Shown piece by piece: positions 39,646-44,000 of a stretch of 44,000 nucleotides of DNA. The stretch covers positions 1 through 44,000 of the forward strand of contig QAKW01000043.1 in NCBI GenBank assembly GCA_003343605.1, in the 5' to 3' direction. The translations under genes and the position numbers were made by a program. How positions within the stretch are numbered: the stretch's first letter is position 1; every line of letters starts with the position of its first letter. The stretch is from Clostridiales bacterium. GTDB taxonomy: Bacteria; Bacillota; Clostridia; Oscillospirales; QAKW01. The notes beneath the pieces are model-generated. The model saw only the letters and a list, made by a program, of their open reading frames with translations, was not told where the DNA came from and ran no database searches.

Positions 39646-41004
39646 ATGGAATACCGGCTGGAACATGATTCAATGGGAGAGATCCGCGTAGAGCGGGATA
39701 AAAAGTGGGGTGCGCAGACGCAGCGCAGCCTGGAAAATTTCAGAATCGGCGGCGAGCGGATGCCGGCCGAAATCATTCGAGCGTTTGCCGTTTTGAAAAA
39801 GGCCTGTGCCCGGGTCAACGCCCGGCTTGGTGCATTGCAGGAAGCACAGGCGGCAGCGATTGCAGCCGCCTGTGATCAGATTTTATCAGGCGCTTACGAT
39901 GATCAGTTTCCTCTGGTGGTTTGGCAAACCGGAAGCGGGACTCAAACGAATATGAATATGAACGAGGTGATTGCCCATCTGGCGGGAGAGGCAGGCTGCC
40001 CGCTGCATCCCAACGATCAGGTCAATCAATCGCAAAGTTCCAACGATACGTTCCCCACCGCCATGAGCATTGCCGCCGTTACCGCGATTCAGCGGGCGCT
40101 GTTTCCCGCGCTTGAGGCGGCGGTGGAGGCCTTTGCTGGGCTGGAGCAAGAGAATGCCGGATGGATCAAGATTGGGCGGACCCATCTGCAGGACGCCACC
40201 CCGATTCGGTTTTCTCAGGAAATCAGCGGCTGGCGGGCGATGCTGGAGGAATCCCGCGCGATGCTGGAGGCGGCGCTCCGACCGCTGGCGCAGCTTGCCA
40301 TCGGCGGCACGGCGGTAGGAACCGGCTTGAACGCCCCGGCGGGCTTCGATGAAGCCGTTTGCCTGGAGATCAGCGCCCTCACCGGCCTTGCCTTCCGGCC
40401 GGATCCGAATAAATTCCATGCGCTGACTTCCAAAGATGCATTTGTTTTTGCACATGGTGCGCTCAAGGCACTGGCCGCGAATCTGATGAAGATTGCCAAC
40501 GATATTCGCTGGCTGGCCAGCGGCCCGCGCTGCGGGCTGGGGGAAATCCGGATTCCAGAAAATGAGCCGGGCAGCTCCATTATGCCGGGGAAGGTCAATC
40601 CCACGCAGTGTGAGGCGCTTACCATGGTGGCGGTTCAGGTGATGGGAAACGATGTTGCGGTTGGGATTGCCGCAAGCCAGGGAAATTTTCAGCTCAATGT
40701 ATTTATGCCTGTTTGCGCCTATAATTTTTTGCAGTCTGTCCGCCTGCTGGCGGATGCCATGCGGTCGTTTGCCGCCCGTTGCCTGAGCGGGCTCCAGGCA
40801 AACCCGGCGCAGATGGAGCACTATCTGGGGCAATCCCTGATGCTGGTTACCTGCCTGGCGCCCCGGATCGGCTACGAGGCGGCGGCGCACATTGCCAAAG
40901 ACGCTTACCAGAATGGGCTCAGCCTGCGGGAGGCGGCCATCCGAAGCGGAAAACTGACCGCCGCGGAATTTGATTCTCTGGTGGATCCGGAAAAAATGGT
41001 TTAA
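39646..41004 (+). CDS. fumC: Class II fumarate hydratase
   Basis: FumC reversibly hydrates fumarate to malate without iron-sulfur clusters. The 452-residue protein begins MEYRLEHDSMGEIRV and contains KKWGAQTQRS, NDQVNQSQSSNDTFPTAM, TAVGTGLN and the superfamily signature GSSIMPGKVNP. The ATG at 39646 lies nine bases after GGAAAGGG; an ATG at 39637 touches that site directly and is less likely. A strong terminator follows. Confidence 0.95.
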   Translation: MEYRLEHDSMGEIRVERDKKWGAQTQRSLENFRIGGERMPAEIIRAFAVLKKACARVNARLGALQEAQAAAIAAACDQILSGAYDDQFPLVVWQTGSGTQTNMNMNEVIAHLAGEAGCPLHPNDQVNQSQSSNDTFPTAMSIAAVTAIQRALFPALEAAVEAFAGLEQENAGWIKIGRTHLQDATPIRFSQEISGWRAMLEESRAMLEAALRPLAQLAIGGTAVGTGLNAPAGFDEAVCLEISALTGLAFRPDPNKFHALTSKDAFVFAHGALKALAANLMKIANDIRWLASGPRCGLGEIRIPENEPGSSIMPGKVNPTQCEALTMVAVQVMGNDVAVGIAASQGNFQLNVFMPVCAYNFLQSVRLLADAMRSFAARCLSGLQANPAQMEHYLGQSLMLVTCLAPRIGYEAAAHIAKDAYQNGLSLREAAIRSGKLTAAEFDSLVDPEKMV

Positions 41005-41005
41005 A

Positions 41006-41037
41006 AAGCCAGGCGGGCAATTTTGCCCGCCTGGCTT
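41006..41037. terminator. Bidirectional terminator between fumC and the sigma-factor pair
   Basis: AAGCCAGGCGGGCAA pairs perfectly with TTGCCCGCCTGGCTT around a two-base centre. A-rich and T-rich flanks on either side suit both converging transcripts. Confidence 0.88.
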
Positions 41038-41039
41038 CT

Positions 41040-42113
41040 TTATTCGGCAACCGGGGTGTCGGTATCAGTATAGCGCAGTTCATGGCCGGTGCAGTTGCGA
41101 AGCACATAATCGGTAAATAAAGCGCTCTTCTGCGCGCCCAGCTCAAATACCTTTGCCGTATCCAGCAAATTGGTCCAGAGCTGGTGCTGCTCCGTGATGG
41201 CAAGGCACATGTTATGGTATCCAAGCAGCGGATAATCAATGCTGACCGAAAACTGGCCGTAAAGATCGTTTTCTTCAATACAGGCGGCAGCGGAATCGGA
41301 AAGAAGCGTTTCCCATACCTGCTCCGTGGAAAGGCCGGTAAATTCAACGGTGGCGAAGCTGCCGTCTTTCTTCTGATAATTGTAATAAACCTTGCCGGTT
41401 TTCAAATATGCCCGGAGATTCAGATCTTCAATAAACTGCCCGAGGGTTTCGGGCCGGTATTCCGGATTGATATAGGCATAATAAGCACCTGACCCGGCGT
41501 CGCGCACGGCCACAACGGCCGTGGAGGAAAGCCCGCGCACGGCAAACACATCGGCGGTTATTTTATGCAGCTCCTGATTTTCATCGGTTCCAAAGGCCTC
41601 GGCCGTGCCCAGCTTCTGTGCGATCTGAGCGGCTGGGAGCTCCGTATCGCGGGTCGCGTAGGCGCCGTTCCACGCCAGCGTGGCATAACGCTGCGGAAAG
41701 GTCATCTCAGCCCAGAGCCTGCGCATGCAGAGGCTCTCTGATTGCTGCGTCTGTGAGCCCGGCACTTCCAATACCGGCCAAACCAGGCCGTTTTCTCCGT
41801 TTTCCGCGTTCCCGATCTGTTCGGTTTCGGGATTGCCTGCAGCGGACTCCGGCTCCTGCCCCGTTGTGTCGGGCTTAGAAACCAGATCGGCGGGCTGTGC
41901 GGGCTCCGCTTCCCCGGCGGTTCCCTGCCGCCAGGGGCCGGCCAGCCCTACAATGGTTACCACTACGGCAAGGCAGGCCGCAGCGGCGCACCAACGCAGC
42001 CGGAGACTGCGGGCTTGTGCTTTTGCCGGTTTGGGGCGCACGCCGGGCGCCGCCGATAAAATGAATTGATCATCAATATCAGATAATGCATGAATCAGCT
42101 TTTCGCTTTTCAT
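41040..42113 (-). CDS. Membrane protein partner of the sigma factor, putative anti-sigma factor
   Basis: The 357-residue protein has a short cytoplasmic N-terminus (MKSEKLIHALSDIDDQFILS, resembling the I-x-D-x-Y-I motif seen in clostridial sigma-factor partners) and one membrane segment (about 42-62). An acidic proline-rich linker (about 65-110) and a 240-residue extracellular domain that I do not recognise complete it. It overlaps the sigma-factor stop by ATGA, with GGAAGGAG upstream. Gene order and topology suggest an anti-sigma factor sensing an outside signal; no zinc-binding anti-sigma motif is seen, so this is inference. Confidence 0.7.
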   Translation of the reverse strand: MKSEKLIHALSDIDDQFILSAAPGVRPKPAKAQARSLRLRWCAAAACLAVVVTIVGLAGPWRQGTAGEAEPAQPADLVSKPDTTGQEPESAAGNPETEQIGNAENGENGLVWPVLEVPGSQTQQSESLCMRRLWAEMTFPQRYATLAWNGAYATRDTELPAAQIAQKLGTAEAFGTDENQELHKITADVFAVRGLSSTAVVAVRDAGSGAYYAYINPEYRPETLGQFIEDLNLRAYLKTGKVYYNYQKKDGSFATVEFTGLSTEQVWETLLSDSAAACIEENDLYGQFSVSIDYPLLGYHNMCLAITEQHQLWTNLLDTAKVFELGAQKSALFTDYVLRNCTGHELRYTDTDTPVAE

Positions 42114-42670
42114 AGGTCTACTCCTTCCGCTTCCAGTTGTTCTTTCAATTTGATACGCAGACGGTGCAGAATCGATTGGATCCGGCTTTCGCTGCAATGA
42201 AAATCACGGGCGATTTCTGCCAGCGGGGAAAAATACCAGTAGCGGCGCAGGAAAATACGGCGCTTCTCTGCGGGCAGATCTGCCAGAAAGCGGTTTAAAA
42301 CCGCGCGGATAACAAGCTGTTCGGCAAGCTGCTCGGCGTTGTTTGGGCCGGGCAGGCATTCTTCGAGCTCTGAAAGCACCGCATCGTATTGGCCGCCGCC
42401 CCGCTTTTTTGCATGGTTTAACCGAAAACGGTCCAGGGCCAGATTGCGTGCCAGCCGCCCCAAAAAAGCGCAGAGATTCCCCGGGTGTGCGGGCGGAATA
42501 CATTCCCATGCTTTCTGATATACATCGTTTACGCATTCTTCCGCATCTTCCCTGTTTTGCAGAATATTGAGGGATATGGCCCGGCAGTAGGCACCGTATT
42601 TTTTTTCGGTTTCCCTGATTGCGTTTTGGGACCGGCTCTCATAAAGACTTAAAATTTCGGTATCATCCAT
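42110..42670 (-). CDS. ECF-type RNA polymerase sigma factor
   Basis: The 186-residue protein has region 2 (DAEECVNDVYQKAWECIPP, then LGRLARNLALDRFR) and region 4 (LPAEKRRIFLRRYWYFSPL, then CSESRIQSILHRLRIKLKE), the two domains of ECF sigma factors. GGGAG lies seven bases before the ATG. It overlaps its putative anti-sigma partner by four bases. I could not identify its promoter; about 80 bases lie between it and the terminator of pckG. Confidence 0.92.
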   Translation of the reverse strand: MDDTEILSLYESRSQNAIRETEKKYGAYCRAISLNILQNREDAEECVNDVYQKAWECIPPAHPGNLCAFLGRLARNLALDRFRLNHAKKRGGGQYDAVLSELEECLPGPNNAEQLAEQLVIRAVLNRFLADLPAEKRRIFLRRYWYFSPLAEIARDFHCSESRIQSILHRLRIKLKEQLEAEGVDL

Positions 42671-42749
42671 GCTGTTTCTCCCATGATTTGTTCAAAGGCC
42701 TTCTCACCTATAAAGACGCAGGACGCGGGAAGAATCATGCAGGGACATA

Positions 42750-42785
42750 AAAAACGGGAAAACCTCCAGGTTTTCCCGTTTTTGT
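42750..42785 (-). terminator. Terminator of pckG
   Basis: AAAAACGGGAAAACCT pairs with AGGTTTTCCCGTTTTT around a two-base centre, followed on the minus strand by T-rich sequence. It separates pckG from the sigma-factor gene. Confidence 0.9.
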
Positions 42786-42794
42786 CTGCAGGCC

Positions 42795-44000
42795 TTAAGC
42801 GTCCAGCCGCGCTGCAAAATCTTTCAGCTCCTGTGCAAGCTCTGCAGGCAGGGTCTGATCTTTATCGAATTTGGAATAGAATTCCTCAATCCCCTTAATC
42901 TCTTCCTTCCACAGGGATTTATCTACGGAGAGCAGATCCTCAACAGTGGAAAGAGAAATGCCGTGGAGGCCTTCAATATTAATGTCTTCCGCTTTGGGCA
43001 AATAGCCGATCGGCGTTTCAACCGCGTCTGCTTTTCCGGCGCAGCGATCCAGAATCCACATCAGAACGCGCATGTTATCGCCAAAGCCGGGCCAGATAAA
43101 GTTGCCTTCATCATCGGTGCGGAACCAGTTTACATTAAAGATCTTCGGCGGGTTGGGGATTTTTTTGCCCATTTCAATCCAGTGTGCAAAATAATCGCCC
43201 ATATTATAGCCGCAGAAAGGCAGCATTGCCATCGGATCCCGCCGCACAACGCCAACAGCGCCGGCCGCGGCTGCAGTGGTTTCAGAAGCCATAATGGAGC
43301 CCACGAATACGCCGTGATTCCAATCAAAAGACTGATATACCAGCGGAGCGGTTTTCGCCCGGCGGCCGCCGAATACGATCGCGTCGATCGGCACCCCGTT
43401 GGGGTTGTTGAATTCCTTTGAAATGCAGGGGCAATTTTCCGCAGGCGCGGTAAAGCGGCTGTTGGGATGCGCTGCATAGGTGGATTTATCTTTCTTATCA
43501 AATTTTGCAGGATCCCAGGGCTCGCCCTTCCAGTCAACGGCGCCAACCGGCAGATCCTTATTCAGGCCTTCCCACCAGACCGTATTATCGGCCGTGTGGC
43601 AGACATTGGTGAAGATGGTGTCTTTCCGGGTGGAGGCGAGTGCGTTGGGATTGGATTTTTCATTGGTGCCCGGGGCAACGCCGAAGAATCCGTTTTCGGG
43701 GTTCATGGCATAAAGTCTGCCGTCGGGCCCGATGCGCAGCCAGGCAATATCATCGCCAACACACCAAACCTTATAGCCTTTATTTGCATAATACGCAGGC
43801 GGAATCAGCATTGCCAGGTTGGTTTTGCCGCAGGCGGAAGGAAACGCCGCGCAGATATACCGCACTTCGCCCTGCGGGTTCTCAACGCCCAGGATCAGCA
43901 TATGCTCGGCCATCCAGCCCTCATTTTTGCCAAGATAAGAGGCGATCCGCAGCGCAAAGCACTTCTTGCCCAGCAGCACGTTTCCGCCGTAGCCGGAGTT
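42795..44000 (-). CDS. pckG: GTP-dependent phosphoenolpyruvate carboxykinase, C-terminal part
   Basis: The reading frame is open to the right edge, so the N-terminal third is outside the window; about 401 residues are visible. The frame starts ...NSGYGGNVLLGKKCFALRIAS and has the GTP-type P-loop FPSACGKTN with its reactive cysteine, then GDDIAWLR, NPENGFFGVAPGT and FDWNHGVFVGS. The enzyme interconverts oxaloacetate and PEP. In an anaerobe with PPDK and fumarase it may fix CO2 onto PEP towards succinate or serve gluconeogenesis. A GTG at 43979 is an internal valine codon, not a start. Confidence 0.95.
   Translation of the reverse strand, partial: NSGYGGNVLLGKKCFALRIASYLGKNEGWMAEHMLILGVENPQGEVRYICAAFPSACGKTNLAMLIPPAYYANKGYKVWCVGDDIAWLRIGPDGRLYAMNPENGFFGVAPGTNEKSNPNALASTRKDTIFTNVCHTADNTVWWEGLNKDLPVGAVDWKGEPWDPAKFDKKDKSTYAAHPNSRFTAPAENCPCISKEFNNPNGVPIDAIVFGGRRAKTAPLVYQSFDWNHGVFVGSIMASETTAAAAGAVGVVRRDPMAMLPFCGYNMGDYFAHWIEMGKKIPNPPKIFNVNWFRTDDEGNFIWPGFGDNMRVLMWILDRCAGKADAVETPIGYLPKAEDINIEGLHGISLSTVEDLLSVDKSLWKEEIKGIEEFYSKFDKDQTLPAELAQELKDFAARLDA

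Noticed and set aside
43977..43979. GTG start of pckG
   Set aside because: The frame continues to the window edge with the conserved S-G-Y-G-G-N-V-L-L-G sequence, so this codon is internal.
1..44000. CRISPR array, tRNA, transposase, prophage or a defence island
   Set aside because: No spaced direct-repeat array, tRNA-like cloverleaf, transposase or phage structural protein was recognised in any gene or gap.

Overview
The window looks like the replication-origin region of an anaerobic Clostridia genome (Firmicutes; the mix suggests an Oscillospirales/Ruminococcus-like relative, by inference only). The evidence is the classic origin set (dnaA, rpmH, rnpA, yidD, yidC, jag, mnmE, mnmG, rsmG, noc, soj/parA, spo0J/parB), an intact parS site, rubrerythrin, pyruvate phosphate dikinase with GTP-type PEP carboxykinase, and two secreted proteins ending in type I dockerin modules. 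Genes are tightly packed. No tRNA, rRNA, CRISPR array, insertion sequence or prophage was seen, and no stretch longer than 300 bases lacks a gene.

Layout. 1-1600: the start codon of what is probably dnaN at the left edge, an origin-like intergenic region, and dnaA on the minus strand. 1600-1811: a very AT-rich stretch holding the dnaA and glyQS promoters. glyQS sits unusually between dnaA and rpmH. 3290-9898: plus-strand run rpmH-rnpA-yidD-yidC-jag-mnmE-mnmG-rsmG (ribosome, RNase P, membrane insertion, tRNA and rRNA modification). 9941-15523: rny on minus, then uppP, ftsK/spoIIIE and a P-loop kinase on plus. 15547-19933: rubrerythrin and a 1,247-residue secreted CotH-kinase/GLUG/dockerin protein, both minus. 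20097-25924: a minus-strand chromosome-segregation block (noc, parS, parA, parB) whose operon continues into a membrane coiled-coil protein, rnhA and a solute-binding lipoprotein. A cysteine-free thioredoxin-fold protein lies next to it.

26063-31070: a plus-strand overlapping set of pgeF, a family 5 solute-binding lipoprotein, a phosphohexomutase and a second GLUG/dockerin protein. 31268-38098: ppdK, a MATE exporter with a structured leader, a beta-phosphoglucomutase-like HAD protein and a Na/phosphate cotransporter with a PhoU tail. 38130-44000: a small basic protein, a DUF362 ferredoxin protein divergent from fumC, an ECF-type sigma factor with a membrane partner, and the C-terminal two thirds of pckG.

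Most genes are ordinary housekeeping. The less ordinary parts are the two GLUG/dockerin proteins (one fused to a CotH kinase), the extension of the par operon, a perfect DnaA box far from dnaA, the MATE leader, and the thioredoxin-fold protein without cysteines. I found no clear evidence of a wholly new system. Assignments rest on reading motifs by eye; no database search was run.
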